A stretch of DNA of 6,457 nucleotides from Acidobacteriota bacterium. GTDB taxonomy: Bacteria; Acidobacteriota; Polarisedimenticolia; J045. Numbering within the stretch: the first letter of the stretch is position 1; the number at the start of each line of letters is the position of its first letter. Under the pieces are notes generated by a model. That model did no database searches. It was not told the DNA's origin and saw nothing but the letters and a program-made list of their open reading frames with translations. Shown here piece after piece: positions 5,922 to 6,457 of this stretch. The DNA lies in contig JAMOQA010000537.1 in NCBI GenBank assembly GCA_027064265.1, positions 1 through 6,457 of the forward strand, in the 5' to 3' direction. The translations under genes and the position numbers were made by a program.

Positions 5922-6457
5922 ATGTCGATCTGGGGGCGCAAGGAGCCCGAGGAGGAGCAGAGCCCGGTGATCATGACCGGGGAGTCCGGCAACGAGCCCC
6001 GGACCGCCGCCGAGCGGCCGGCGACGAAAGGAGCGGCGATGGAGACCCGGAAGGCGATCATCGGACCCTCGATCCAGGTGAAGGGGGAGCTGATCGGGAA
6101 GGAAGACCTCGTGATCGAGGGGAAGGTCGAGGGCGTGGTTCGCCTGCGGGATCATCACCTGGTGATCGGCAAGACCGCCGTCATCGAGGCCACCCTCGAG
6201 GCGAAGTCGATCCGGATCGAGGGGACGGTCCGGGGCGACGTGATGGCCGGCGAGCGGGTCGAGCTGGCCAGCGGCAGCACGCTGACCGGCGACATCGTCG
6301 CGCCGCGCATCTCCATCGCCGACGGCGCGCGCTTCAAGGGGAGCGTCGACATGGACCGGTCCGCGGCCGGCAGGAACGAGCAGGCCGCGAAGAAGAAGGA
6401 AGCGGTCAGCACGCTTCCTCCCGGCAAGGAGTCCGGGACCGGCGCCCAGGCGCGCCC
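5922..6457 (+). CDS. Bactofilin family protein (partial, 3' end cut)
   Basis: The frame from ATG 5922 runs open off the window end, giving at least 178 residues. It encodes a bactofilin, a nucleotide-free cytoskeletal protein that polymerises through a right-handed beta-helix and is usually membrane associated. The domain begins at IIGPSIQVKGEL (46-57), continues LVIEGKVEGVVRL (63-75), LVIGKTAVIEATLEAKSIRIEG (split across 80-101), ERVELASGSTLTGDIVAPRISI (about 111-132), and ends ARFKGSVDMD (136-145). These short repeats of alternating hydrophobic residues and glycines are typical. Ahead lies a charged, probably disordered arm (about 8-45), and after it a Lys-rich tail (151-178). The N-terminal MSIWGRK resembles the short hydrophobic-plus-basic membrane-targeting sequences reported for some bactofilins (inference). 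It may share a transcript with the HEAT lipoprotein 46 bases upstream, but hairpins lie between. In other bacteria bactofilins organise cell shape, stalks or wall enzymes. Confidence 0.93.
   Translation, partial: MSIWGRKEPEEEQSPVIMTGESGNEPRTAAERPATKGAAMETRKAIIGPSIQVKGELIGKEDLVIEGKVEGVVRLRDHHLVIGKTAVIEATLEAKSIRIEGTVRGDVMAGERVELASGSTLTGDIVAPRISIADGARFKGSVDMDRSAAGRNEQAAKKKEAVSTLPPGKESGTGAQAR

Noticed and set aside
4700..6061. A 453-codon minus-strand frame opposite the HEAT-repeat and bactofilin genes
   Set aside because: It is antisense to clear lipoprotein, HEAT and bactofilin sequences and has a biased composition typical of a shadow frame.
6155..6427. A 90-codon minus-strand frame at the window end
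   Set aside because: It is opposite the bactofilin beta-helix repeats, whose sequence is unmistakable on the plus strand.

Overview
This is a very GC-rich bacterial window, densely packed with genes. No RNA genes, mobile elements, integrases or CRISPR arrays are visible, and no gap between genes exceeds about 75 bases. A GldF/GldG-type ABC exporter, a DUF4340 protein, a GWxTD-domain protein, a HEAT-repeat lipoprotein and a bactofilin together suggest a Gram-negative, high-GC lineage such as Acidobacteriota or another soil or subsurface phylum. This placement is inference; no phylogenetic marker is present.

Region 1 (1-3026, plus strand) is the end of an ABC-exporter operon. It holds the last 19 codons of an ATP-binding subunit, a six-helix ABC-2 permease (57-818), a GldG-like auxiliary protein with a large extracytoplasmic domain (823-2424), and a short membrane-anchored DUF4340 protein (2421-3026). 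The genes are translationally coupled through an ATGA overlap, a 4-base gap with the ribosome site over the stop codon, and a GTGA overlap. The expected product is one membrane complex. Its substrate cannot be read from the sequence.

Region 2 (3031-4683, minus strand) is one secreted GWxTD-domain protein of about 550 residues. It converges on the DUF4340 gene with only 4 bases between the stop codons, and both stops lie within a small palindrome.

Region 3 (4684-4756) is a compact divergent control region. The sequence shows a plausible sigma-70-type promoter for the rightward gene, whose -35 lies inside the start of the GWxTD gene. A -10-like hexamer for the leftward gene overlaps the rightward -10, and next to them is a strong imperfect hairpin.

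Region 4 (4757-6457, plus strand) has a HEAT-repeat lipoprotein (4757-5875) followed by a bactofilin (from 5922) that runs off the window end. Two hairpins flank the HEAT stop codon. Both proteins look like envelope or cytoskeletal scaffold components, so the window as a whole reads as cell-envelope functions. No clearly new defence or mobile system was found. The most interesting points are the divergent control region, a G8 slippery run in the GldG-like gene, and the envelope-gene neighbourhood.
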